Shown: positions 1-8,583 of the stretch, piece by piece
How the letters are laid out: each line of letters opens with the position of its first letter
Position numbering within the stretch: position 1 is the stretch's first letter
Source of the DNA: Flavobacterium wongokense
Lineage (GTDB): Bacteria; Bacteroidota; Bacteroidia; Flavobacteriales; Flavobacteriaceae
Assembly (NCBI RefSeq): GCF_021608265.1
Contig: NZ_JAKIHP010000001.1
Location: 868,001 to 932,000 of the forward strand
DNA: 64,000 nt
Direction: 5' to 3'
Made by a program: the position numbers and the translations under genes
The notes under the pieces: model-generated
What the model was told of the DNA's origin: nothing
The model's database searches: none
The model's input: the letters and a program-made list of their open reading frames with translations, nothing else

Positions 1-210
1 AAAGTAGCCGGCCTTGTTTCAAAAGCCAATGTTAAAATCACCGATATCGAAGGCAACCTGGTTTACGAAACCACGTCTGAAGGCGGAACAATAGAATGGG
101 ATACTACAGCATTCGGGAAATACAAGGTAGCTTCGGGTGTTTACATGATTTTTATCGCTGCAGAAGATACTGCTGAAACCGCGGTTAAAAAAGTAATGAT
201 TGTCCGCTAA
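1..210 (+). CDS. C-terminal end of a probable PorZ-like T9SS propeller protein (partial)
   Basis: The reading frame is open from base 1 to a TAA at 208-210, so only the last 69 residues are present. They form an Ig-like beta fold resembling the type A C-terminal domain of type IX secretion cargo: a VKITDIEGNLVYE strand, a WDTTAFGKY turn, a VASGVYMIFI strand and a KKVMIVR end. A propeller protein of the PorZ type immediately upstream of recO is my recollection of flavobacterial gene order, so the PorZ call is inference. Any T9SS cargo with this sorting domain would look the same from this fragment. The next gene starts 2 bases after the stop. Confidence 0.55.
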   Translation, partial: KVAGLVSKANVKITDIEGNLVYETTSEGGTIEWDTTAFGKYKVASGVYMIFIAAEDTAETAVKKVMIVR

Positions 211-211
211 A

Positions 212-724
212 ATGATAAGAAAGCTATCCTTCATAATGTTACTCTTCTGTTTTTTGGGATATTCCCAGGAAAAAGAGCCTACTCACAACAGCCATTTTGG
301 TTTTGCATTTTCACCTGGTGTAATCCAACAAAGAAATACATTTCTTGAGGCAAATCTTTTTATGGGATGCATTACCACTGAGCCACATCCCAAAACACCA
401 ATAATTGGGGTTTCAGGATTTCGAATTGGTCTGGAATCTGATTTGCACAGGACGATAGCGCCCAAAATAGGATATGAATATGCCATATTGGGATTGGACT
501 TAAAATTGACTGCAGCCAATTATTTTCAGGACAAGAATTCTGAGTTCAGGATTATCCCCGAAATAGGGCTATCCATTGGTGGCTGGGCAAGCCTCACTTA
601 TGGCTACGGAATTCCACTCAACGATGGGAATTTAACCGACATCGGTTACCACAGGGTTGGTTTGTCATTCAATCTTAATAAGAGCTTACATAAAGCTGTC
701 TTTAGCAGCATTGAATCAAAGTAA
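212..724 (+). CDS. Small exported envelope protein of unknown function
   Basis: This 170-residue protein begins with a signal peptide (MIRKLSFIMLLFCFLGYSQ) and continues as alternating glycine-rich strands (for example a segment with GLSIGGWASLTYGYG), as in small outer-membrane barrels or periplasmic beta proteins. I chose the ATG at 212 over an in-frame TTG at 200 because it places the signal peptide at the N-terminus and does not overlap the upstream gene. It lies between the propeller gene and recO with 6 bases to recO, so the three are probably co-transcribed. I recognise no named family. Confidence 0.7.
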   Translation: MIRKLSFIMLLFCFLGYSQEKEPTHNSHFGFAFSPGVIQQRNTFLEANLFMGCITTEPHPKTPIIGVSGFRIGLESDLHRTIAPKIGYEYAILGLDLKLTAANYFQDKNSEFRIIPEIGLSIGGWASLTYGYGIPLNDGNLTDIGYHRVGLSFNLNKSLHKAVFSSIESK

Positions 725-730
725 TCGGTT

Positions 731-1444
731 ATGCAGGTCAAAACCAAAGCCATCGTCATTTCATCGTTAAAATATCAGGAAAAAAGCCTGATAGTGAAAT
801 GCCTCACGCAATCCGATGGTTTGAAAAGTTATTTTGTACCCAATGCCTTTTCGGCAAAAAAATCAAACCAGAAAATAGCTTACTTCCAGCCTTTATCGAT
901 GTTGGAAATCGAAGCCAACCACAAGAATAAAGGAACACTGGAGCATTTTAAGGAAATCAAATTGGCTCACGCCTACCAGACCATTTCTACCGATATTGTC
1001 AAAAGCACCATCGTCATTTTCCTTTCTGAAATCATTCATCACAGCATCCACGAAGAGGAAAAAAACGAAAACCTGTTTGACTTCCTCGAATCGGCGCTGC
1101 TTTGGCTCGATGCACACGATGAAATGGCAAATTTCCATTTGATTTTACTGCTTGAGATGACCAAATTCCTTGGGTTTTATCCCGACACTTCTGAAATTGA
1201 TTTGAAGTTTTTTGATACTAAAGAGGGTGTTTTTTCAACTTTTCAGGGAATGGATTGCCTTTCCGAACACGAAACCTTCCTGTTCAAAAAACTGCTTGCC
1301 TTAAAATTCGACTCAGACCAAAAAGTGTTTGCCGGAATCGAACGCCAAATCCTGCTTAAAATCCTATTGCAGTATTATACCACCCATCTTGATGGTTTCA
1401 AAAAACCAAAATCCCTCGAGGTTTTAAAGGAGGTTTTTGCATAA
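731..1444 (+). CDS. recO: DNA repair protein RecO
   Basis: RecO acts in the RecFOR pathway, annealing complementary strands and helping load RecA on SSB-coated DNA. The 237-residue protein has the expected N-terminal OB fold (MQVKTKAIVISSLKYQEKS, followed by the SDGLKSYFVP turn) and an all-helical C-terminal half. The length is normal for Bacteroidota. The Cys4 zinc site of some RecO proteins is absent, which is common. A stretch carrying tandem repeats separates it from ileS. Confidence 0.93.
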   Translation: MQVKTKAIVISSLKYQEKSLIVKCLTQSDGLKSYFVPNAFSAKKSNQKIAYFQPLSMLEIEANHKNKGTLEHFKEIKLAHAYQTISTDIVKSTIVIFLSEIIHHSIHEEEKNENLFDFLESALLWLDAHDEMANFHLILLLEMTKFLGFYPDTSEIDLKFFDTKEGVFSTFQGMDCLSEHETFLFKKLLALKFDSDQKVFAGIERQILLKILLQYYTTHLDGFKKPKSLEVLKEVFA

Positions 1445-1486
1445 ATCAGAACTATATAGAACTAAAAAGGATTAGGCTTTTCATAG

Positions 1487-1555
1487 CTCCTACATAGATG
1501 CTCCATAGATACTCCATAGATAAAGCATAGATAGTGTATGGATAGTGTATTAAAA
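1487..1555. repeat. 11-bp period degenerate tandem repeat upstream of ileS
   Basis: Between recO and ileS there are consecutive 11-base units: CTCCATAGATA at 1501 and again at 1512, AAGCATAGATA at 1523, GTGTATGGATA at 1534 and GTGTATTAAAA at 1545. A longer diverged unit (CTCCTACATAGATG) precedes them from 1487. The period is close to one helical turn. Function is unknown. Confidence 0.75.
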
Positions 1556-1576
1556 CGCTAATGCAAAAACTTACCG

Positions 1577-1600
1577 CTCATAACTCATAACTCATAACTA
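1577..1600. repeat. 7-bp tandem repeat (CTCATAA x3)
   Basis: Three perfect CTCATAA units run from 1577 to 1597, followed by a partial unit, just upstream of the ileS promoter-like box. The same heptamer recurs at 38310-38337 upstream of another gene. Confidence 0.8.
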
Positions 1601-1605
1601 TTTAT

Positions 1606-1613
1606 TACTTTCG
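1606..1613 (+). promoter_or_regulatory. Possible -7 box for ileS
   Basis: TACTTTCG differs from the Bacteroidota -7 consensus TAnnTTTG at one position and lies 26 bases upstream of the ileS ATG. No clear -33 TTG is present. Confidence 0.4.
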
Positions 1614-1639
1614 CAGACTGATTTAAGAAAACGACAAAA

Positions 1640-4600
1640 ATGAGTACTAAGTTTACTGAATACAAAGGACTTGACCTGCCTACCGTAGCCTCGGAAGTTC
1701 TTGCATTTTGGAAAGAAAATAATGTCTTTGAGCAAAGCGTAACTTCACGGGAGGGAGCTACGCCATACGTGTTTTTTGAAGGTCCGCCATCTGCAAATGG
1801 TTTGCCAGGAATCCACCACGTAATGGCTCGTGCGATTAAGGATATTTTTTGTCGTTATAAAACCCAGAAAGGTTTCCAGGTTAAACGTAAAGCGGGCTGG
1901 GATACCCACGGTCTTCCTGTTGAATTAGGAACCGAAAAAGAATTAGGAATCACCAAAGAAGATATCGGGAAAACCATCTCCATCGAAGAATACAACGAAG
2001 CTTGTAAACGTACGGTTATGCGTTATACCGACGTGTGGAATGACCTTACCGAAAAAATGGGGTATTGGGTAGATATGGAAGATCCATACGTAACCTACAA
2101 ATCCAAATACATGGAGTCGGTTTGGTGGTTGTTGAAACAGATTTACAACAAGGATTTACTATACAAAGGCTACACCATTCAGCCGTATTCACCAAAAGCC
2201 GGAACCGGATTATCTTCTCACGAAGTTAATCAGCCAGGTTCTTACCGTGATGTAACGGATACAACAGTTGTGGCGCAATTCAAAACCAAATCAGAGACCT
2301 TACCGAGCTTTTTACAGGGATTTGGAACCGTTCACATTTTAGCCTGGACGACCACGCCATGGACGTTGCCAAGTAATACAGCATTGACCGTTGGTCCAAA
2401 AATCGATTATGTTTTGGTGAAGACTTTCAACCAATATACTTTCGAGCCGGTAAATGTTGTTTTGGCTAAAAATCTGGTCGGAAAGCAATTCGGAAAAGGA
2501 TTTGCGGCAAGCGAAAGCGATGACGATTTCATTAATTATAAAGCCGGAGACAAAACCATTCCATTCAAGGTTTTAACCGAATTCAAAGGAAAGGATTTAA
2601 TCGGAATCCGATACGAACAATTGATGCCGTTGGCATTGCCTTATCAAACTCCTGAAAATGCTTTCAGGGTGATTTCTGGAGATTTCGTTACGACTGAAGA
2701 CGGAACCGGAGTGGTCCATACTGCGCCGACTTTTGGTGCCGATGATGCCAAGGTTGCCAAAGAAGCAAAACCCGAAGTTCCACCAATGTTGGTTTTAGAC
2801 GAAATCGGAAATCCCGTTCCACTAGTTGATTTACAGGGAAGATTCATCCAAGGTTTGGGTGATTTGTCTGGAAAATATGTGAAAAACGAATATTATGATG
2901 CCGGGACCGCTCCTGAAAAGTCAGTCGATGTCGAAATCGCTATTCGTTTAAAAGAAGAAAACAAAGCCTTTAAGGTTGAGAAATACGTCCACAGTTATCC
3001 ACACAGCTGGAGAACGGATGAACCATTGTTATATTACCCATTGGATTCCTGGTTTATCAAGGTTACTGATGTAAAAGATAGAATGTTCGACCTGAACGAA
3101 ACCATCAACTGGAAACCAAAAGCAACCGGTGAAGGCCGTTTCGGAAACTGGTTGAAAAATGCCAACGACTGGAACCTGTCGCGTTCAAGATATTGGGGAA
3201 TTCCTTTGCCAATCTGGAGAACCGAAGACAAACAGGAAGAAATCTGTATTGGTTCGGTAGAAGAACTGTACGATGAAATCGAAAAAGCAATTGCGGCCGG
3301 AGTAGAAACATCCAACCCGTTCAAAGGTTTTGAAATCGGGAATATGGCTGAATCCAATTATGATTTGGTTGATTTGCATAAAAATGTAGTTGACAATATT
3401 ACCTTGGTTTCTCCTTCTGGAAAACCAATGAAACGAGAAACCGATTTGATTGACGTTTGGTTCGATTCGGGTGCCATGCCTTATGCACAATGGCATTATC
3501 CGTTTGAAAATAAGGACAAAATCGACGAGAACAAAGACTTTCCAGCTGATTTTATTGCCGAAGGCGTTGACCAGACGCGTGGTTGGTTTTATACTTTACA
3601 CGCAATCGGGACTTTGGTTTTTGATACTATTGCTTACAAAAATGTGGTTTCAAATGGTTTGGTTCTGGACAAAAACGGACAAAAAATGTCCAAACGTCTA
3701 GGAAATGCTGTTGATCCATTTACCACTTTGGCTGAATATGGTCCTGATGCTACGCGTTGGTACATGATTGCCAATGCAAATCCGTGGGACAATTTGAAAT
3801 TTGATATCGAAGGTGTTGCCGAAGTCCGCCGTAAGTTTTTCGGGACTTTATACAATACCTATTCGTTTTTTGCGTTATATGCTAACATCGACGGATTTAA
3901 ATATGCCGAAGCGGAAATTCCATTAAACGAAAGACCTGAAATCGATCGTTGGATTTTATCCGAACTGCATACATTGATAAAAACGGTTGATGAAGCTTAC
4001 GCTGATTACGAACCAACAAAAGCAGCAAGAGCCATTTCTGATTTCGTTCAGGAAAACCTGAGTAACTGGTATGTTCGTTTGTGCAGGAGAAGATTCTGGA
4101 AGGGCGAATACGGCACCGATAAAATTGCGGCTTACCAAACATTGTATACCTGTTTGATCAACGTTGCTAAACTATCTGCACCAATTGCCCCGTTCTTTAT
4201 GGACAAATTGTATAGTGATTTGGTTAACACCACTAATTCTGAGGAATTTACAAGTGTGCACTTAGCAAAATTCCCGGTTTCGGTTGAAAACTTTGTTGAT
4301 AAATCACTCGAAAGCAAAATGATGAAAGCGCAAACGGTTTCGTCACTGGTTTTATCACTTCGAAAGAAGGAAATGATCAAGGTACGCCAGCCTTTGCAAA
4401 AGGTTATCATTCCTGCCTTTGACGATAATTTCAAGGCTGAAATCAATGCGGTTTCCGACCTGATAAAAGCCGAAGTAAACGTTAAGGAAATCGAACTTCT
4501 GGATGATGCTTCAGGCGTATTGGTAAAACAGATTAAGCCAAATTTCAAGGCACTTGGACCTCGTTTCGGCAAGGATATGGGTTTGATTGCCAAAGAGATA

Positions 4601-5041
4601 CAGAATTTTTCTGCAGAACAAATAAACGAATTGGACCGCAATGGCGAGCTGTCGCTTGTTATTTCAGGAAATAGTATAATTTTAACATCCGAGGACGTTG
4701 AAATTTCTTCACAGGATATTCCGGGTTGGTTGGTTGCCAATGCTAATGGCATAACCGTTGCGTTAGACATTACGCTGACCGAAGAATTGAAAAACGAGGG
4801 AATTGCAAGGGAATTGGTTAACCGAATCCAGAACATTAGAAAAGACAGTGGATTTGAAGTAACCGATAAAATTAAAGTCCGGTTACAACAAAATGAGGAG
4901 CTTGAAAAAGCGGTAAAAACAAATGTAACATATATCAAATCAGAGACACTAACTGAAACGTTGGATTTTGCAGCCGATTTGGATAATGCTACAGAAATAG
5001 AATTTGACAATATAAAAACCAAAATATTAATCTCAAAATAG
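1640..5041 (+). CDS. ileS: Isoleucyl-tRNA synthetase, IleRS2-like with GxHH signature
   Basis: Class I synthetase charging tRNA-Ile, 1133 residues. The KMSKR loop is at residues 682-686 (NGQKMSKRLGN). The editing domain occupies roughly residues 190-420, and the anticodon-binding and C-terminal regions follow residue 770. The HIGH signature reads G57-I58-H59-H60 inside the segment LPGIHHVMAR, a GxHH arrangement instead of HxGH. Length and type match the eukaryote-like IleRS2 group, which is inherently less mupirocin-sensitive, and an altered GxHH motif has been reported in hyper-resistant IleRS2 enzymes. That this copy is the only ileS in the genome cannot be seen here. Confidence 0.97.
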   Translation: MSTKFTEYKGLDLPTVASEVLAFWKENNVFEQSVTSREGATPYVFFEGPPSANGLPGIHHVMARAIKDIFCRYKTQKGFQVKRKAGWDTHGLPVELGTEKELGITKEDIGKTISIEEYNEACKRTVMRYTDVWNDLTEKMGYWVDMEDPYVTYKSKYMESVWWLLKQIYNKDLLYKGYTIQPYSPKAGTGLSSHEVNQPGSYRDVTDTTVVAQFKTKSETLPSFLQGFGTVHILAWTTTPWTLPSNTALTVGPKIDYVLVKTFNQYTFEPVNVVLAKNLVGKQFGKGFAASESDDDFINYKAGDKTIPFKVLTEFKGKDLIGIRYEQLMPLALPYQTPENAFRVISGDFVTTEDGTGVVHTAPTFGADDAKVAKEAKPEVPPMLVLDEIGNPVPLVDLQGRFIQGLGDLSGKYVKNEYYDAGTAPEKSVDVEIAIRLKEENKAFKVEKYVHSYPHSWRTDEPLLYYPLDSWFIKVTDVKDRMFDLNETINWKPKATGEGRFGNWLKNANDWNLSRSRYWGIPLPIWRTEDKQEEICIGSVEELYDEIEKAIAAGVETSNPFKGFEIGNMAESNYDLVDLHKNVVDNITLVSPSGKPMKRETDLIDVWFDSGAMPYAQWHYPFENKDKIDENKDFPADFIAEGVDQTRGWFYTLHAIGTLVFDTIAYKNVVSNGLVLDKNGQKMSKRLGNAVDPFTTLAEYGPDATRWYMIANANPWDNLKFDIEGVAEVRRKFFGTLYNTYSFFALYANIDGFKYAEAEIPLNERPEIDRWILSELHTLIKTVDEAYADYEPTKAARAISDFVQENLSNWYVRLCRRRFWKGEYGTDKIAAYQTLYTCLINVAKLSAPIAPFFMDKLYSDLVNTTNSEEFTSVHLAKFPVSVENFVDKSLESKMMKAQTVSSLVLSLRKKEMIKVRQPLQKVIIPAFDDNFKAEINAVSDLIKAEVNVKEIELLDDASGVLVKQIKPNFKALGPRFGKDMGLIAKEIQNFSAEQINELDRNGELSLVISGNSIILTSEDVEISSQDIPGWLVANANGITVALDITLTEELKNEGIARELVNRIQNIRKDSGFEVTDKIKVRLQQNEELEKAVKTNVTYIKSETLTETLDFAADLDNATEIEFDNIKTKILISK

Positions 5042-5048
5042 AACAAAG

Positions 5049-5429
5049 ATGGTAGAAGAAAAAATGAGATACTCAGATGCTGATTTAGCAGAGTTCAAGG
5101 AAATTATCTTAGTAAAAATGGAAAAGGCTAAAGCCGACCTGGAATTGATAAAAAGCGCTTACATGAACGACTTAAACAATGGTACAGATGATACATCGCC
5201 AACGTTTAAGGCATTTGAAGAAGGAAGCGAAACCATGTCTAAGGAAGCAAATTCGCAGCTGGCAATCCGTCAGGAGAAGTTCATCCGCGATTTGAAAAAT
5301 GCACTTTTCCGTGTTGAAAATAAAACATACGGCGTTTGTAAAGTAACCGGAAAGTTGATCAGCAAGGAGCGATTAAAAATAGTTCCTCACGCTACAATGA
5401 GTATTGAAGCTAAAAATTTACAACGATAA
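5049..5429 (+). CDS. TraR/DksA-family protein lacking the zinc cysteines
   Basis: This 126-residue protein has the DksA/TraR layout: an N-terminal coiled-coil hairpin (about residues 8-90) and a C-terminal segment YGVCKVTGKLISKERL that aligns with the zinc finger. Only one cysteine (C97) remains where the family usually has four, so zinc binding is unlikely. Bacteroidota proteins with this degenerate finger are widespread. DksA-type proteins bind the RNA polymerase secondary channel; whether this one does is inference. It starts 7 bases after ileS, so co-transcription is likely, and a clear hairpin terminator follows at 5451. Confidence 0.88.
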   Translation: MVEEKMRYSDADLAEFKEIILVKMEKAKADLELIKSAYMNDLNNGTDDTSPTFKAFEEGSETMSKEANSQLAIRQEKFIRDLKNALFRVENKTYGVCKVTGKLISKERLKIVPHATMSIEAKNLQR

Positions 5430-5450
5430 CAACTTTACTATTAATTAAGT

Positions 5451-5478
5451 AACGCTCCAAAATGGAGCGTTATTTTTT
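5451..5478 (+). terminator. Rho-independent terminator after the DksA-like gene
   Basis: Perfect 8-bp stem AACGCTCC / GGAGCGTT with a 5-base loop (AAAAT) followed by a T-rich run. Confidence 0.85.
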
Positions 5479-5491
5479 AGAAAATTAATAC

Positions 5492-5499
5492 TATTTTTG
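5492..5499 (+). promoter_or_regulatory. -7 box upstream of lspA
   Basis: TATTTTTG matches the Bacteroidota -7 consensus TAnnTTTG, 52 bases upstream of the lspA start and just after a terminator. TTA rather than TTG sits at the -33 spacing. Confidence 0.55.
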
Positions 5500-5551
5500 C
5501 GCCACCGTAAGCTGAAAACCCGAACGGTACGAAGTAATTAAAATCCAAAAA

Positions 5552-6172
5552 ATGTCATTAAGGAATTCTGTTTTAATCATCGCAATTGTCCTGCTGGTTG
5601 ATCAATTTGTCAAAATCTATATCAAAATGAATTTTATCCTCGGTGAGGAAATTCATGTTTTTGATTGGTTTAGGATTTATTTCATTGAAAACGACGGAAT
5701 GGCATGGGGAACAAAAATTCCCGGAGCTTATGGCAAAGCAATACTAACCGGCTTTAGGATTTTAGCCGTTTTTGGGATTGGCTATTGGCTTTATGATGCA
5801 AGTACCAAACACAGTTCCAGTTACCTTATGGTTGCCATTGCGCTGATATTTGCAGGCGCTGTTGGCAACATCCTCGATTCTGTTTTTTATGGCGTGCTAT
5901 TCAGCGACAGCCATCATCAATTAGCCGAAATCTTTACAGACAAACCATATCAGTCCTGGTTTCATGGTGAAGTGGTCGATATGCTCTATTTCCCTATTTG
6001 TGAAGGAACATTCCCAAAATGGCTTCCGGTTTATGGAGGACAGCAATTCAAATTCTTTAACGCCATTTTCAACATTGCCGATATGGCAATATCAATTGGT
6101 GTTGGTATCCTGATTGTGTTCAACAAAAAAGCGTTTGCTAAGAAAACGTCTATCGGAACTCATAGTTCGTAG
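5552..6172 (+). CDS. lspA: Lipoprotein signal peptidase (signal peptidase II)
   Basis: Inner-membrane aspartyl protease that removes signal peptides from prolipoproteins. Family motifs appear in order: VDQFVK (about 16), ENDGMAWG (46), GNILDS (105), VVDMLYFP (141) and FNIADM (173). The catalytic dyad should be D143 and D177. At 206 residues it is longer than the roughly 160 of E. coli because of periplasmic insertions around residues 116-140 and 148-168, as is usual in Bacteroidota. Its last 23 bases overlap the convergent formyl-THF ligase gene. Confidence 0.95.
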   Translation: MSLRNSVLIIAIVLLVDQFVKIYIKMNFILGEEIHVFDWFRIYFIENDGMAWGTKIPGAYGKAILTGFRILAVFGIGYWLYDASTKHSSSYLMVAIALIFAGAVGNILDSVFYGVLFSDSHHQLAEIFTDKPYQSWFHGEVVDMLYFPICEGTFPKWLPVYGGQQFKFFNAIFNIADMAISIGVGILIVFNKKAFAKKTSIGTHSS

Positions 6173-6716
6173 TTGGGGTAACACAGTAATCCAAACGGAT
6201 ATCGGTTGCAAAAACGCCGTCAATGGCTTCCTCTGCTTCGAAGAAAGACAAACCAACCTTAACGACTTCATCATTGCATTTGGACAGGAAAATATCGTAA
6301 AAGCCTTTTCCGTAACCCACTCTGTGTCCTTTTTTATCAAAAGCCAGAAGCGGTACAAAAACCACATCAATTTTAGCATTTGGAACTTCAATGCCGTCAA
6401 CCGGTTCGTAAATGTTGTGTTGGTTTTTTTGAAATTTTGTATTGTCGGTCAGCAAATAATGGGTCATGCCCAACGTATCAAAATTGGTTTTCGATACCAC
6501 AATTTCCTTGTCCTTTCCTGCCAATACCTGAAGGATGAATTCGGTTTCCACTTCCTTCTGCTCTTCAATAGTCAGGAACAAATGGAAATAGGTTTTCTCC
6601 CAAATATCCAACTGCAGGATCCTGTTGGCTATGGCCAAACTTTTATCTTCGATTTCTTCAGGCGATAATTCCAGACGCATTGCTTTGTATTTTGCCCTGA
6701 GTTCTTTTTTGTTCAT
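6150..6716 (-). CDS. 5-formyltetrahydrofolate cyclo-ligase
   Basis: Converts 5-formyl-THF to 5,10-methenyl-THF with ATP. The 188-residue protein starts MNKKELRAKYKAMR, as expected for the ATP/folate binding N-terminus, and carries the family signature GHRVGYGKGFYD near residue 130. It is transcribed divergently from uvrC across a 59-bp gap and its 3' end overlaps lspA by 23 bases on the opposite strand. Confidence 0.94.
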   Translation of the reverse strand: MNKKELRAKYKAMRLELSPEEIEDKSLAIANRILQLDIWEKTYFHLFLTIEEQKEVETEFILQVLAGKDKEIVVSKTNFDTLGMTHYLLTDNTKFQKNQHNIYEPVDGIEVPNAKIDVVFVPLLAFDKKGHRVGYGKGFYDIFLSKCNDEVVKVGLSFFEAEEAIDGVFATDIRLDYCVTPTTNYEFR

Positions 6717-6720
6717 GATT

Positions 6721-6728
6721 CAAAAATA
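6721..6728 (-). promoter_or_regulatory. -7 box for the formyl-THF cyclo-ligase gene
   Basis: Minus-strand TATTTTTG lies 4 bases upstream of the ligase start codon, so the transcript would be nearly leaderless. It is back to back with the uvrC box at 6741. Confidence 0.4.
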
Positions 6729-6740
6729 CTTTAATTTTTA

Positions 6741-6748
6741 TAACTTTG
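6741..6748 (+). promoter_or_regulatory. -7 box for uvrC
   Basis: TAACTTTG is a perfect TAnnTTTG box 27 bases upstream of the uvrC ATG. TTC occupies the -33 position at 19-base spacing. Confidence 0.65.
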
Positions 6749-6775
6749 AGGTCAATCCGTATCCTTAAATCTTAA

Positions 6776-8575
6776 ATGGAAACTCCTTCTCTCGAACTTC
6801 AGATACAATCGCTGCCAGACAATCCCGGCGTTTATCAGTATTACGATAAGGAAGGTAAGATACTGTATGTCGGCAAAGCCAAAAACCTCAAAAAAAGGGT
6901 TTCCTCCTATTTCAACAAACTCCATGACAATGCCAAAACCAATGTGCTGGTTAGGAAGATTGTCACGATTAAACACATCGTGGTTTCATCAGAACAGGAC
7001 GCACTTTTGTTGGAAAACAACCTTATCAAAAAACACCAGCCTCGCTATAATGTGTTATTGCGCGATGATAAAACCTATCCTTGGATCTGCATCAAAAAAG
7101 AACCTTTCTCAAGGATTTTTCCAACACGGAGGATGATAAAGGACGGTTCAGAATATTTTGGCCCTTACACTACTTTCAAGACCGTGCATACGATTATGGA
7201 TTTGATTAAGGAATTATATCCGCTTCGAACCTGCAACTATGATTTGAGCGAAGCCAATATCAAAGCCCATAAATTCAAGGTTTGTTTGGAATATCATATC
7301 GGGAATTGCAAAGGTCCGTGTGAAGGATTGGAAACATTGGAAAATTATCAAAAACAGGTAGATGCAATCCGTCAAATCCTAAAAGGGAATTTCAAGGACA
7401 GCTTGCGCGATTTCAAAAAGCAGATGAATGATTATGCGAAGGAAATGAAGTTTGAGGCTGCCCAAAAAATAAAAGAGAAAATTGAAGTTTTAGAAAATTA
7501 CCAGTCGTATTCTACGGTTTTGAATCCGAAGATTTCAAATATAGACGTGTTTTCAATTGTGTCCGATGAAGCTATGGCTTATGTCAACTTTCTGCAGATT
7601 TCGCATGGCGCCATTATCCGCTCATTTACCCTGGAACTCAAAAAGAAACTCGACGAAACCGATGAAGAACTTCTGGAACTTGCCGTTGTTGAACTCCGCG
7701 AACGTTTTCATCTGACTTCAAAGGAAATCATCCTTCCTTTTGCCTTGGATTTTGGCCCGAGTATAAAAGTTACTGTTCCCCAATTGGGAGACAAAAAACA
7801 AATCCTGGAACTTTCGCAACGCAATGCAAAATATCAAAGGCTAGAGCAGTTAAAGCAAATCCAAATTGTAGATCCGGAACGTCACACGAACCGAATTATG
7901 GCACAGATGCAAAAGGATTTACGCCTTTCGGTTGAGCCAAGGCATATCGAATGTTTCGATAACTCGAATATCCAGGGAACCAATCCGGTTTCGGCCTGCG
8001 TGGTTTTTAAGGATGGAAAGCCGAGCAAAAAAGATTACCGCCATTTTAATATCAAAACTGTTGAAGGACCAAATGATTTTGCCTCAATGGAGGAAGTCGT
8101 TTACAGGCGCTACAAACGCCTTTTGGATGAAAACCAGCCATTGCCCCAACTAATTATTATTGATGGCGGAAAAGGACAATTATCTTCGGCTTTGAAAAGC
8201 ATTGATGAATTAGGCTTACGCGGAAAAATTGCCATTATCGGAATTGCCAAACGACTGGAAGAATTGTTTTATCCCGGTGATTCAGTGCCATTGTATTTGG
8301 ACAAAAAATCGGAAACATTAAAAGTCATACAGCAGTTGCGAAACGAAGCACACCGTTTCGGAATTACCCATCATCGCGACAAGCGCAGCAAATCGGCATT
8401 GAATTCGACCATAGAATTAATACCGGGAATTGGTGAAAAGACGATGCTGACGTTGCTAAAACATTTTAAAAGTGTTAAAAGATTGAAATTAGCCACCGAA
8501 AAAGAAATTTCTGAGGTTGTCGGAGTATCAAAAGCCAAAAAAATTTCCGAATTTTACAACATAAGCAAACCCTAA
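6776..8575 (+). CDS. uvrC: Excinuclease ABC subunit C
   Basis: UvrC makes both incisions in nucleotide excision repair. The 599-residue protein has an N-terminal GIY-YIG nuclease (NPGVYQYYD ... ILYVGKAKNLKKR, residues 17-50), a UVR helical hairpin near 205-240 for UvrB contact, an RNase H-like 5' nuclease domain (ECFDNSNIQG near 391) and C-terminal helix-hairpin-helix motifs (LIPGIGEKTMLTLL). Length is standard. The patatin gene follows after 8 bases and is probably co-transcribed. Confidence 0.97.
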   Translation: METPSLELQIQSLPDNPGVYQYYDKEGKILYVGKAKNLKKRVSSYFNKLHDNAKTNVLVRKIVTIKHIVVSSEQDALLLENNLIKKHQPRYNVLLRDDKTYPWICIKKEPFSRIFPTRRMIKDGSEYFGPYTTFKTVHTIMDLIKELYPLRTCNYDLSEANIKAHKFKVCLEYHIGNCKGPCEGLETLENYQKQVDAIRQILKGNFKDSLRDFKKQMNDYAKEMKFEAAQKIKEKIEVLENYQSYSTVLNPKISNIDVFSIVSDEAMAYVNFLQISHGAIIRSFTLELKKKLDETDEELLELAVVELRERFHLTSKEIILPFALDFGPSIKVTVPQLGDKKQILELSQRNAKYQRLEQLKQIQIVDPERHTNRIMAQMQKDLRLSVEPRHIECFDNSNIQGTNPVSACVVFKDGKPSKKDYRHFNIKTVEGPNDFASMEEVVYRRYKRLLDENQPLPQLIIIDGGKGQLSSALKSIDELGLRGKIAIIGIAKRLEELFYPGDSVPLYLDKKSETLKVIQQLRNEAHRFGITHHRDKRSKSALNSTIELIPGIGEKTMLTLLKHFKSVKRLKLATEKEISEVVGVSKAKKISEFYNISKP

Positions 8576-8583
8576 CCCTTTCT

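Noticed and set aside
200..211. TTG at 200 as start of the gene at 212
   Set aside because: It overlaps the upstream stop and would put four residues before a good signal peptide; the ATG at 212 is better.
4132..5046. 304-codon open frame on the minus strand opposite the end of ileS
   Set aside because: It lies entirely within the well-conserved ileS, has no promoter, and its Ser-rich composition is what the complement of a Glu/Lys-rich gene gives.
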